Assembly: GCA_016875635.1 (NCBI GenBank)
Contig: VGPD01000024.1
Span: 1-35,926 of the forward strand
Reading direction: 5' to 3'
DNA length: 35,926 bases
From: Chloroflexota bacterium
GTDB taxonomy: Bacteria; Chloroflexota; Dehalococcoidia; UBA2979
The notes under the pieces were generated by a model. It saw only the letters and a program-made list of their open reading frames with translations, was not told the origin of the DNA and made no database searches. The position numbers were made by a program, and so were the translations under genes. This document shows positions 8,682 through 16,096 of this stretch, in pieces. Positions within the stretch are counted from its first letter, which is position 1. Every line of letters begins with the position of its first letter.

Positions 8682-9436
8682 CGGACGCCCCCCAGGGGCA
8701 TACCTGTCCGCCGCTGTCCCATGACGGGCAGCAGTCCACCTGCCGCCTCGCCGGGTCCATCTTCTTTTCGTACGAGGTACTCGCACTCGTGGCCGCCCGC
8801 GGCGACCGTCGTGACCTGCTCGACCGGCACGCCGAGCAGCAGCTCGATCGCGCGCCGGTCGGCGGAACAGCACGCATGCGTCTCCGCCGCCGTGCTGCGG
8901 AACGGGCAGCCGCTGTTGCGCAGGCGGAAGAACTCGCCCGCGTCCTCCACGTCGTGCAGGATCCCCTCGGACGAGAGCACACGCAGGGTCTGCGTGACGC
9001 GCTCCGGCAACGTGCGGCCATTCACCTGGGCTCGATGTTCGTCCGCCACCGCGTGCGCCACCTGCTCGAACAGCTGGTCCATGAGGTCCGAGCCGCTGCG
9101 GCCCTCCGTCGCTGCGGGGAGCGACTGGAGCGCGGGCGAGAGGCGGGCGAGCAGCCGCTGGTAGTGTTCGGACGAGGTGTGCTCCTCCGCCCGGGCGCTC
9201 AACGAATACCGCGCGAGCGGGCGGCCACGCCCCTGACGCTCCAACCGGGAGACGAGCATTCCCTCGGCCACGAGGATGTCGAGGTGGCGACGCACCGAAC
9301 CGGCGGAAACGCCGATCTCGGAGGCCAGCTCGGCGACCGAGCATTCGCCTCGCTCAGCAAGCAGCTGGACGAGCTCGTCCCGGGTTCGCTCCACCGACCT
9401 GACCCCCATACGAGGCGTTCCGGGCCTGATCGACAC
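8678..9436 (-). CDS. sufR: SufR-type Fe-S-sensing transcriptional repressor of the suf operon
   Basis: A 252-residue regulator. N-terminal winged helix (ECSVAELASEIGVSAGSVRRHLDIL, ~31-55, shown in part) with wing RQGRGRPLARYSLS. The C-terminal sensor has Cys177, Cys190 (preceded by Cys189) and Cys218. This C-x12-C-x27-C pattern is the one reported for the cluster ligands of mycobacterial SufR. SufR holds a cluster and represses suf when Fe-S supply is adequate. It is the first gene of the operon and overlaps sufC (ATGA), so it is probably autoregulated. Start is GTG 9436; an in-frame ATG at 9409 (MGVRSVERTRDELV) lies nearer the domain and could be the true start. Neither has a strong Shine-Dalgarno. 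Confidence 0.92.
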   Translation of the reverse strand: MSIRPGTPRMGVRSVERTRDELVQLLAERGECSVAELASEIGVSAGSVRRHLDILVAEGMLVSRLERQGRGRPLARYSLSARAEEHTSSEHYQRLLARLSPALQSLPAATEGRSGSDLMDQLFEQVAHAVADEHRAQVNGRTLPERVTQTLRVLSSEGILHDVEDAGEFFRLRNSGCPFRSTAAETHACCSADRRAIELLLGVPVEQVTTVAAGGHECEYLVRKEDGPGEAAGGLLPVMGQRRTGMPLGGVR

Positions 9437-9462
9437 CGGACGCCATGATTCAGTCCGGATTT

Positions 9463-9492
9463 AACGTACGCGCCGCTTCCGGCATATGTCAA
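9463..9492 (-). promoter_or_regulatory. Predicted promoter of the sufR-suf operon: TTGACA-N18-TACGTT
   Basis: On the minus strand TTGACA (9492-9487) and TACGTT (9468-9463) are separated by 18 bp, 26 bp before the GTG of sufR. The stretch upstream (about 9493-9522) is strikingly AT-rich for this genome (runs of T and A), resembling an UP element. A SufR operator should overlap here; I see GATTTA at 9458-9463 and its inverse TAAATC about 50 bp away, too far apart to call. Confidence 0.6.
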
Positions 9493-9553
9493 CGTTTTTG
9501 CTATTTTATTCGATGTAAATCACCCGTGTCAGATTGAGGCGGCCTCCGGCCGT

Positions 9554-9582
9554 TTGTCCGCCCCCACGGCCCTGCGTACGAT
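9554..9582 (+). promoter_or_regulatory. Predicted promoter TTGTCC-N17-TACGAT for the hydratase-mutase genes
   Basis: TTGTCC 9554-9559 and TACGAT 9577-9582 with optimal 17-bp spacing, 51 bp upstream of the ATG at 9634. The gene also has a strong Shine-Dalgarno AGGAGGT at 9622-9628. Together with the sufR promoter it forms a divergent 197-bp control region. Confidence 0.6.
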
Positions 9583-9633
9583 GCGCCCCGGCCCGTACGC
9601 GACGCCCGGAGGCGTCCCCCCAGGAGGTGCGCG

Positions 9634-10056
9634 ATGGCAGATGAAGTCCAGGGTCTCGCAGTCGGCTCGAAGGCCGTCTTCACCAAGTCGGTGTCGGCGG
9701 CGGACATCCTCAAATACGCGGAGGTCAGCGGCGACACCAACCCGCTGCATTCCGACCCGACCTATGCCGCCCGGACGCGGTTCAAGCAGCCGATCGCGCA
9801 TGGCATGTTCGGCGCCGGCATCATCTCCGCCGCACTCGGCACGAAGCTCGCGCCGGACTCCGTCGTGATCTACCTCGGCCAGAACCTCCAGTTCCGCGCG
9901 CCGGTGATGGCAGGGGACATCCTGACCGCCACCTGCACCGTCACCAAGGTCGACACGGAGCGCAACCGGCTGACGCTCGATACAGTAGTGAAGAAGCAGG
10001 ATGATACTGAGGTCATCCGCGGCGAAGCGACCGTGATGGTGGAGGCGCTCGGCTAG
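9634..10056 (+). CDS. MaoC / PhaJ-like (R)-specific enoyl-CoA hydratase
   Basis: A 140-residue single hot-dog protein. The hydratase motif is complete: Asp34 and His39 in SGDTNPLHSDPTYA, then IAHGMFGAG and LRFRAPV-type strand (LQFRAPVMAGD). This Asp-x4-His dyad adds water to trans-2-enoyl-CoA to give (R)-3-hydroxyacyl-CoA. Size is that of PhaJ. Strong Shine-Dalgarno AGGAGGT five bases before ATG. It is followed by an acyl-CoA mutase (53 bp) and an SDR reductase on the same strand, suggesting acyl-CoA metabolism or an R-3-hydroxyacyl pool; no PHA synthase is in the window, so a polyester role is not shown. Confidence 0.88.
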   Translation: MADEVQGLAVGSKAVFTKSVSAADILKYAEVSGDTNPLHSDPTYAARTRFKQPIAHGMFGAGIISAALGTKLAPDSVVIYLGQNLQFRAPVMAGDILTATCTVTKVDTERNRLTLDTVVKKQDDTEVIRGEATVMVEALG

Positions 10057-10109
10057 CGCCACCGGCGTGCGACGACATTGCGGCACGCATCGACGAAGGA
10101 ACGCCCACG

Positions 10110-11792
10110 ATGATGAAGCCCGCCACGGGGGACCACTCCTCGCTCCGCACCGCAGCGGAGCGCTGGGAGCAGGGCACCGTCGCCAAGGTCCTCCAGCGCT
10201 TCCCGGAGCGTCGCGCGTCATTCTCCGCCTCCTCCGTGGAGACGAAGCGGCTTTATACGCCGCTCGACACGCCCGACCTCGACTACGTGACGGACCTCGG
10301 TTTCCCCGGTGAGTTCCCGTTCACCCGCGGCGTGCAGCCCACGATGTACCGCGGGCGCTTCTGGACCATGCGCCAGTACGCCGGCTTCGGCACCGCCGAG
10401 GAGACCAACGGGCGCTTCAAGACGCTGATCGCCAACGGCCAGACCGGACTCTCCGCCGCGTTCGACCTGCCCACCCAGACCGGGTACGACTCCGACGACC
10501 CGATGTCCGTCGGCGAGGTCGGCCAGGTCGGCGTCGCCATCGATTCGCTCGCCGACATGGAGACGCTGTTCGAGGGCATCTCCCTCGCCGACATCTCGAC
10601 GTCGATGACGATCAACGCGCCCGCGGCGATCCTCGTCGCGATGTACATGGTCGCCGCCGAGAAGCAGGGCCACCCCCGCGGCGTAATCACGGGGACCTCG
10701 CAGAACGACGTCCTCAAGGAGTACGTGGCGCGCGGGACCTACATCTTCCCGCCGAAGCAGTCCGTGCGCCTCGCCGCCAACCTGATCAACTTCTGCGCCC
10801 GGGAGACGCCCCGGTTCAACTCGATCTCCGTCTCCGGCTACCACATCCGCGAGGCCGGCAGCACCGCGGCCCAGGAGATCGCCTTCGCCTTCGCGAACGC
10901 CTGCGCCTACCTCGACGAATGCCAGCGCCAGGGCGCTGACCTGAACGACGTCGCCCAGCGGGTGTCCTGGATCTTCAACACCCACAACCACTTCTTCGAG
11001 GAGGCCGCGAAGTACCGCGCCCTCCGCCGGATGTGGGCGCGGCTGATGCGTGACCGCTACGGCATCACCAACCCCAACGCGCAGATGCTCCGCACCCACA
11101 CCCAGACCGGCGGGTCGACGCTGACCGCGCAGCAGCCGAAGAACAACATCGCCCGCGCCGCCCTCCAGGCGCTGGCCGCCGTCGTCGGCGGCGTGCAGTC
11201 GCTCGCGCTCTCCTGCTACGACGAGGCGCTGGCGCTGCCGACCGAGGAGGCGCAGCAAATCGCCCTTCGCACCCAGCAGATCATCGCCCACGAGTCCGGC
11301 GCCGCCGACACCGTCGACCCCCTCGCCGGCTCCTACTACGTCGAGTCGCTCACCAATTCCCTCGAAGCAGAGGCCGCGCACATCATGGCCCGCATCGAGG
11401 ACATGGGCGGCGCGGTCGCGGCGATCGAGGGTGGCTGGATGCAGTCCGAAATCCAGGAGGCCTCGGTCCAGTGGCAGCGCGAGGTGGAGTCCGGCGACCG
11501 CATCATCGTCGGCGTCAACGACTTCATCGACCCGAACGAGAACGCGACGCCGATCTTCCGTCCGAACCTCGCGGTCGTGGAATCGCAGTTGCAGCGTGTG
11601 GCGCGCGTCCGCGCGACCCGCGACCAGGCTGCCGTCACGGCCGCCCTGGCGCGGCTGCGGGACGCCGCGCGCGGCGACGCTGACCTCATGGAACCGATCA
11701 TCGAGGCCGTCCGCGCCTACGCGACCCTCGGCGAGATGTGCGGCGTCCTGCGCGAAGAGTGGGGCGAGTACGTCCCGCCGACCGTCGTCTAG
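10110..11792 (+). CDS. Methylmalonyl-CoA mutase, large (catalytic) subunit without B12 domain
   Basis: A 560-residue TIM-barrel subunit of the coenzyme B12-dependent acyl-CoA mutases. Motifs: RGVQPTMYRGRFWTMRQYAG, GLSAAFDLPTQTGYDSD, GTSQNDVLKEY, SISVSGYHIREAGS and RTHTQTGGSTLTAQQP. Two substrate-defining positions can be read by alignment to Propionibacterium MutB: Tyr90 (Tyr89) and Arg208 (Arg207), with His245 for the acid-base His. The Tyr/Arg pair is that of methylmalonyl-CoA mutase, not isobutyryl- (Phe/Gln) or 2-hydroxyisobutyryl-CoA (Ile/Gln) mutase. The protein stops before the cobalamin domain, so a separate small subunit is needed; none is in the window, nor are epimerase or MeaB. 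Tandem ATGs at 10110 and 10113. Confidence 0.93.
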   Translation: MMKPATGDHSSLRTAAERWEQGTVAKVLQRFPERRASFSASSVETKRLYTPLDTPDLDYVTDLGFPGEFPFTRGVQPTMYRGRFWTMRQYAGFGTAEETNGRFKTLIANGQTGLSAAFDLPTQTGYDSDDPMSVGEVGQVGVAIDSLADMETLFEGISLADISTSMTINAPAAILVAMYMVAAEKQGHPRGVITGTSQNDVLKEYVARGTYIFPPKQSVRLAANLINFCARETPRFNSISVSGYHIREAGSTAAQEIAFAFANACAYLDECQRQGADLNDVAQRVSWIFNTHNHFFEEAAKYRALRRMWARLMRDRYGITNPNAQMLRTHTQTGGSTLTAQQPKNNIARAALQALAAVVGGVQSLALSCYDEALALPTEEAQQIALRTQQIIAHESGAADTVDPLAGSYYVESLTNSLEAEAAHIMARIEDMGGAVAAIEGGWMQSEIQEASVQWQREVESGDRIIVGVNDFIDPNENATPIFRPNLAVVESQLQRVARVRATRDQAAVTAALARLRDAARGDADLMEPIIEAVRAYATLGEMCGVLREEWGEYVPPTVV

Positions 11793-11879
11793 CGCGCCTC
11801 CGACATTCGGGCAGACCGCCGCTCGGTGCGGCGCACAGCAGCAGACCACGAAGCAGACAGTTGAGATTGGCGGGGGACG

Positions 11880-12629
11880 ATGCCGGGAGCACTGGACGGT
11901 CAGGTGGCGGTGGTGACGGGCGCGAGCCGCGGCATCGGACGCGCGTGCGCGGTCGCGCTGGCGCGTGAGGGCGCGAACGTCGTCGTGAACTACAACTCGA
12001 ACGAGGACGCCGCGAAGGCGACGCAGAAGGCGGTCGAAGCCCTCGGCGTGAAGGCGATCGTCGTGAAGGCGGACGTCGGCAAGGCGGACGAGGCGAAGTC
12101 GCTTATCGAGGCGGCCGAGAAAGCGTTCGGCAAGGTCGACATCCTGGTCAACAACGCCGGCATCAACAAGGACAAGACGATCCAGCGGATGTCCGCCGAC
12201 GACTGGGACGCCGTCGTCCAGACCGACCTCTCCTCGATCTTCTACACGACCTCGGCGGTGGTGGGCGGCATGCGCGAGCGGAACTACGGCCGCATTGTGA
12301 ACATGTCCAGCATCATCGGCCAGATGGGGAACATCGGGCAGGCGAACTACGCGGCGGCGAAGGCCGGCATGATCGCCTTCACGAAGTCTGCGGCGCGCGA
12401 ACTCGCCCGCTTCAACATCACCGTCAACGCCGTCTGCCCCGGCTTCGTGGAGACGGACATGGTGGCCGCCCTCTCGGACGACATCAAGAAGACCCTCATC
12501 GGCAACATCCCCCTCGGCCGCTTCGGCACCGCCGAGGAGGTCGCGGACACCGTCCTCTTCCTCTGCAAGCCCTCCGGCGCCTGGTACACCGGCGCGCAGA
12601 TGAGCCTCAATGGCGGCCAGTACATGTAG
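11880..12629 (+). CDS. SDR family 3-oxoacyl-ACP / acetoacetyl-CoA reductase (FabG/PhaB-like)
   Basis: A 249-residue classical short-chain dehydrogenase. TGASRGIG (residues ~13-20) binds NADP(H); NNAGINKD follows; catalytic Ser-Tyr-Lys are in MSSIIGQMG and QANYAAAKAG; PGFVETDM and the terminal LNGGQYM are FabG/PhaB features. It reduces 3-oxoacyl-ACP or acetoacetyl-CoA to the (R)-3-hydroxy product. The nearby PhaJ-like hydratase gives the same (R)-3-hydroxyacyl stereochemistry, so the two may work on one pool. There is an 87-bp gap from the mutase gene with a G-rich ribosome site (GGGGGAC) before ATG. Confidence 0.92.
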   Translation: MPGALDGQVAVVTGASRGIGRACAVALAREGANVVVNYNSNEDAAKATQKAVEALGVKAIVVKADVGKADEAKSLIEAAEKAFGKVDILVNNAGINKDKTIQRMSADDWDAVVQTDLSSIFYTTSAVVGGMRERNYGRIVNMSSIIGQMGNIGQANYAAAKAGMIAFTKSAARELARFNITVNAVCPGFVETDMVAALSDDIKKTLIGNIPLGRFGTAEEVADTVLFLCKPSGAWYTGAQMSLNGGQYM

Positions 12630-12650
12630 GCAGCCCCTCCGAGGGCTTCC

Positions 12651-12676
12651 GAGAGGCCGCCTCCGGGCGGCTTCTC
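12651..12676 (+). terminator. Stem-loop after the SDR gene (11-bp stem, TCCG loop)
   Basis: 12651-12661 pairs with 12666-12676 (core GCCGCC/GGCGGC, one G-T pair). A smaller hairpin AGCCC/GGGCT lies just upstream at 12632-12647. No T-tract follows; instead a -10 box begins three bases later. It probably marks the end of the SDR transcript, but intrinsic termination without T residues is uncertain. Confidence 0.5.
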
Positions 12677-12678
12677 CG

Positions 12679-12690
12679 TATCATGCGGCG
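12679..12690 (+). promoter_or_regulatory. -10 box TATCAT six bases before the kinase ATG (leaderless-type)
   Basis: TATCAT 12679-12684, then GCGGCG, then ATG 12691. No Shine-Dalgarno. Same geometry as at 2164, 26002 and 34962. Confidence 0.5.
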
Positions 12691-14742
12691 ATGCGGTTCC
12701 AGCGACTGGCCCTCACGATCGCGGCGGGCGCGATGCTGTTCGTCCTCGCGGCCGCGGGGTCGCTCATTGCGCGCGAGCGCACGGACGCCGCCGACCGGTC
12801 GGCGCGCACCGCGGCACTCGAGGTCGGCCGCGTGCAGGCGGTCATCCAGGCGCGCGCGGAAGCCCTGTCCGCGGTGGCGCAGGCGCTGGTGAAAGACCCC
12901 GAGGTCGCGCAGTGGGCGACCGGCGGCAGGCCGCCGGCGTGGTACACCGGCGCGCCGCGCGAGGCAGTCAGGGCACCGGGGGAGGCCGTCGCGGACTACG
13001 TCCTCTTCGTCGGGCCGGGACCGTCCGTCGTCGGACAGAAGGGCGCGGCCGCGCCACCTCCGCTCTCCGGGCCGAACCTCCAGCGAGCCCCGCAGCGTTC
13101 GCTGGTCGCCGAGGCCCAGACCGGCAACATCATCCGCTTCGCGGACGCACCCGCCGTCACCGCCAGCGCCCGCAGCCACACCGGCACGGACGCCGTCGGT
13201 GTCGCCACCGCCATCCTCCTCGACCGTGCCGAACTCGACGCGATCGGCCGCCTGCTCGGGCGCGAGGTCAAGGTGGAGTGGCGACCCACCGGCGACGCCC
13301 CCGCGCGCGCCGAGGTCCGCGTCGACGGCGTGCACGATGTCGCCACGGGACGCCTCGACCAGGTGGTGGACGGCGAGGTGCTAGTCGCGCTCGTCTCCCT
13401 CGCCCCCGGACAGGCCGGTAACGCCGCCGGCCAGCGAGGCCTTCTCATCGCGACCGGGGTGCTCGCCGCCGCGGCCGGGATGGGCGGTGTCCTGCTCATG
13501 CTGCGCGTCCTTGCCTCCCGTCTCGACGACCTCGGCGACACGCTCGCCGCTGTCCAACCGGAACTGGGTGACTCCGATGCCCTCGAGCGGCTGGAGGGCA
13601 AAGACGAAGTCGGCCGCGTGGCCGCCTCCACCATGGACGCGTTCCGCCAGCTCCGCGGACGGACTGACGCGGCCGTGGAGGAGGCGCGTGTGGCGACCGC
13701 GCGCCAGTTGCTGGGTGAGCACGTCATTCGTTCGATGGAGGAAGGGGTCATCGTCGAGCGCCCGGACACCGTGTGCATCGTCTGCAACCCGGCCGCCGTC
13801 GGCCTCCTCGACGTCACGCTCGCCGACCTGATCGGCGAGCGCGGCACAGTCGAGCACGCGCTGGGGAGCGAGCTGTACGCCGCACTGGTGAAGCGCGCCC
13901 GCGAGGAACCTGAACAGCCGCCGTTCGTGATGACCTGGGGCGCACGCGACCTGGTGTTCGATTCCTATGAAGTCCCCGACGTGCGCGGCGATGCCATGAA
14001 CATCGTGGTGATCATCCGTGACGTCACGGCCGTCCTCGAGACGGAGCGGCTGAAGCGCGACCTCGTCTCCATCGTCTCGCACGAACTGCGGACGCCGCTG
14101 ACCGTGCTCACCTCCGCCCTCGAGATGATTGTGGAGACGGCCCCGCCCGAGCAGAGGGCCATCGCGGACACCGCGCAGCGCAACGTCGCCCGCATGCGCG
14201 ACATGGTGAACGACCTGCTCGACCTCGCCCGCCTCGAGAGCGGCCAGGCGGAGATCGAGCCGCGCGAGCTCGACCTCGTCGCGCTCTGCCAGGAGACGGC
14301 GTCCCTGCTCGGCCCGCAGGCGCAGGCGAAGCAGACCGGGATCTCCGTGCACACGGACCGACAGGCGATCGTCGTCGAGTGCGCCCCGCGCCACCTGGGG
14401 CGCGCGATCACGAACCTCGCGAGCAACGCCGTGAAGTTCACCCCGGCCGGCGGCCATGTCTGGATCGAGGCAGGCGTCGAGGACGGCCGCGCCTTCGTCA
14501 ATGTCATCGACAACGGCCCCGGCATCCCCGCCGCGGAGCAATCGAAGATCTTCAACCGCTTCTTCCGTGCCTCCAACACCCGCTCGCAGGTCGGCGGCAC
14601 CGGCCTCGGCCTGGCGATCGTGGCGCAGATCATGGAGATGCACGGCGGCGCGGCCACACTCGTCCATTACGACGCCAGCGGCTCCCGCTTCCGCCTCGAA
14701 TGGCCGGCCCGTGCCCCGCACGCCATCGAGGCCCGCCCGTGA
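12691..14742 (+). CDS. Membrane sensor histidine kinase with PAS domain (orphan)
   Basis: 683 residues. TM1 at ~8-25, an Ala-rich extracellular sensor of ~220 residues, TM2 at ~250-272, a HAMP-like linker, a PAS-type region (~340-450: RSMEEGVIVERPDTVCIVCNP), HisKA with phospho-acceptor His464 in SIVSHELRTPLT, then HATPase_c with NLASNAVKF (N box), IDNGPGIP (G1), FNRFFRAS (F box) and GGTGLGLAI (G2). It autophosphorylates in response to an unknown outside signal. No response regulator is adjacent; the next gene is a P-loop kinase overlapping its stop. I chose ATG 12691 because the -10 box and hairpin lie directly upstream; 27 more in-frame codons upstream would cover them. Confidence 0.92.
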   Translation: MRFQRLALTIAAGAMLFVLAAAGSLIARERTDAADRSARTAALEVGRVQAVIQARAEALSAVAQALVKDPEVAQWATGGRPPAWYTGAPREAVRAPGEAVADYVLFVGPGPSVVGQKGAAAPPPLSGPNLQRAPQRSLVAEAQTGNIIRFADAPAVTASARSHTGTDAVGVATAILLDRAELDAIGRLLGREVKVEWRPTGDAPARAEVRVDGVHDVATGRLDQVVDGEVLVALVSLAPGQAGNAAGQRGLLIATGVLAAAAGMGGVLLMLRVLASRLDDLGDTLAAVQPELGDSDALERLEGKDEVGRVAASTMDAFRQLRGRTDAAVEEARVATARQLLGEHVIRSMEEGVIVERPDTVCIVCNPAAVGLLDVTLADLIGERGTVEHALGSELYAALVKRAREEPEQPPFVMTWGARDLVFDSYEVPDVRGDAMNIVVIIRDVTAVLETERLKRDLVSIVSHELRTPLTVLTSALEMIVETAPPEQRAIADTAQRNVARMRDMVNDLLDLARLESGQAEIEPRELDLVALCQETASLLGPQAQAKQTGISVHTDRQAIVVECAPRHLGRAITNLASNAVKFTPAGGHVWIEAGVEDGRAFVNVIDNGPGIPAAEQSKIFNRFFRASNTRSQVGGTGLGLAIVAQIMEMHGGAATLVHYDASGSRFRLEWPARAPHAIEARP

Positions 14743-15317
14743 AGTCGAGCACGCTGGTCGGGCGACGCATCGCCTGCATCGGCAGCACCACCAGCGGCAA
14801 GACCACGCTCGCCGAGCGCCTCGGCGCGCTGCTCGAGATCGCCGCCGTCGACCTCGACGCCCTGATCTGGGAGCCCGGATGGCGCGAGGCCCACGTCGAT
14901 GTCTTCCGCGACCGCATCCAGCACGCGCTCGCGGGCGACGCCTGGATCACCAGCGGCAACTACATCAGCGACGCGCAGGACCTCATCTGGGCCCGCGCGG
15001 ACACCGTCGTCTTCCTCGACATGTCGATCCCCTTGCTCGTCTGGCGCGTCCTCATCCGCTCGTGGGGGCGCCGGAACGTCGTGCTGTGGGGCACGAACAC
15101 CGAGAAGTTCTGGCCGCATCTCAAGGTCTGGTCGCGCGACTCCCTCGTCTACTTCGCCCTCACCACCACCCGCCGTCGCCGCCACCAATTCGAGGGCTGG
15201 CAACGCGACACGCGCTGGTCCCACATCCGCTTCCACCGCCTGCGCTCACCCCGCGAGGTCGTCCGACTCCTCGACGCCGTCGCCCGCAGCGTCATCGAGA
15301 CGCCGAGCGGCGCCTGA
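14739..15317 (+). CDS. P-loop nucleotide kinase of the adenylate kinase / topology-modulation (FlaR-like) type
   Basis: 192 residues starting at a GTG that overlaps the kinase stop (GTGA). Walker A GSTTSGKTT at 15-23; then VDLDALIWEPGW, the substrate-side motif typical of small kinases annotated as DNA topology modulation protein FlaR or AAA-18; WITSGNYI; and an Arg/His-rich C-terminal half that can form the lid. Those names are historical, and the real substrate is unknown. Close coupling to the sensor kinase suggests co-expression but not a shared pathway. A hairpin overlaps its stop codon. Confidence 0.8.
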   Translation: MKSSTLVGRRIACIGSTTSGKTTLAERLGALLEIAAVDLDALIWEPGWREAHVDVFRDRIQHALAGDAWITSGNYISDAQDLIWARADTVVFLDMSIPLLVWRVLIRSWGRRNVVLWGTNTEKFWPHLKVWSRDSLVYFALTTTRRRRHQFEGWQRDTRWSHIRFHRLRSPREVVRLLDAVARSVIETPSGA

Positions 15318-15325
15318 ACAGGCGC
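15310..15325 (+). terminator. Hairpin GCGCCTG-AA-CAGGCGC over the stop codon
   Basis: A near-perfect palindrome spanning the TGA of the P-loop kinase gene. No T-tract follows. TAGGAT occurs just after it (15326-15331), 16 bp before the next ATG, and could be the -10 of the glycosylase gene. Confidence 0.35.
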
Positions 15326-15347
15326 TAGGATCATCCGGGAGACCTCG

Positions 15348-15998
15348 ATGGCCGCTCGCGTCCGCTTCTCGCTCGCCCGCGCCTACGCGCACCTGCGCTC
15401 CGTCGACCCCGTCGTCGCGGCGCTGATCGACGAACACGGCCCGTACCGTCCCCGCCCCTCCGAGGGCACCTCCCCCGCGGACTACTACAACGCCCTCCAG
15501 CGCACGATCCTCTTCCAGCAGCTCGCCGGCCCCGCCGCACGCTCCATCCAGCGCAAGTGGTTCGCCCTCTATTCGAAGCAGGACCGCCCGCCCACCCCGA
15601 AGGAAGTCCTGAAGACCACCGACGAGCAGTTCCGCGCCTCCGGCGTCTCCCGCCAGAAGGCCGGTTACCTCCGCGACCTCGCCGCGAAGGCCATCGACAA
15701 GACGCTCGACTTCAACGACCTCGAAACGATGTCCGACGACGAGATCGTGGAGCGCATCACCGCCGTGAAAGGCCTCGGCGAGTGGAGCGCGCACATGTTC
15801 ATGATGTTCACGCTCGGCCGCCCGGACGTCCTCGCCGTGGGCGACCTCGGCATCCGCAACGGCATGAAGATCGCCTACGGCCTGCCTCAGACGCCGACGC
15901 CGAAGGAGGCGCTCACCATCGGCGCGCCGTGGGCCCCCTACCGCTCGGTCGGCGCCTGGTACATGTACCGCGCCATCGACACGCAGGACCCCGACTAG
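15348..15998 (+). CDS. DNA-3-methyladenine glycosylase II (AlkA-like, HhH-GPD)
   Basis: 216 residues, the size of short AlkA/MPG2-type glycosylases lacking the N-terminal TBP-like domain. ILFQQLAGPAARSI is the family QQ(I/L)S helix; the helix-hairpin-helix is AVKGLGEWSAHMFMMF (~139-154), followed by LGRPDVLAVGDLGIR with catalytic Asp166. It removes alkylated bases such as 3-methyladenine from DNA. No 4Fe-4S Cys cluster, unlike MutY or Nth. Shine-Dalgarno GGGAG lies 7 bp before the ATG. It stands between two unrelated transcription units and could have its own promoter (TAGGAT at 15326). Confidence 0.9.
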   Translation: MAARVRFSLARAYAHLRSVDPVVAALIDEHGPYRPRPSEGTSPADYYNALQRTILFQQLAGPAARSIQRKWFALYSKQDRPPTPKEVLKTTDEQFRASGVSRQKAGYLRDLAAKAIDKTLDFNDLETMSDDEIVERITAVKGLGEWSAHMFMMFTLGRPDVLAVGDLGIRNGMKIAYGLPQTPTPKEALTIGAPWAPYRSVGAWYMYRAIDTQDPD

Positions 15999-16024
15999 CG
16001 AGATGTCCCCGGCCGCCCGACCCC

Positions 16025-16052
16025 GGCCCGTAGCGGGCCCCCCGCCTATACT
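16025..16052 (+). promoter_or_regulatory. Hairpin GGCCCG-TAG-CGGGCC followed by -10 box TATACT
   Basis: The hairpin (16025-16039) may end glycosylase transcription. TATACT at 16047-16052 is close to the consensus -10 and lies 44 bp before the ATG at 16097, which has a good Shine-Dalgarno (GGAGGAG). No convincing -35 in the GC-rich hairpin. It would drive the formyltransferase-ald-MFS genes. Confidence 0.45.
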
Positions 16053-16096
16053 CGGAACCCGCGCCCGCCTGAGGGCGACCGCGTGGAGGAGACCGC

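Noticed and set aside
10218-11849. 543-codon open frame antisense to the mutase gene
   Set aside because: Composition is Arg/Gly/Val/Asp-rich with no recognisable family; it is the usual open antisense frame of GC-rich coding DNA, and the plus-strand protein is unmistakable.
9634-12629. A polyhydroxyalkanoate operon
   Set aside because: PhaJ-like and PhaB-like proteins are present, but no synthase, phasin or thiolase; the mutase in the middle points to general acyl-CoA metabolism.
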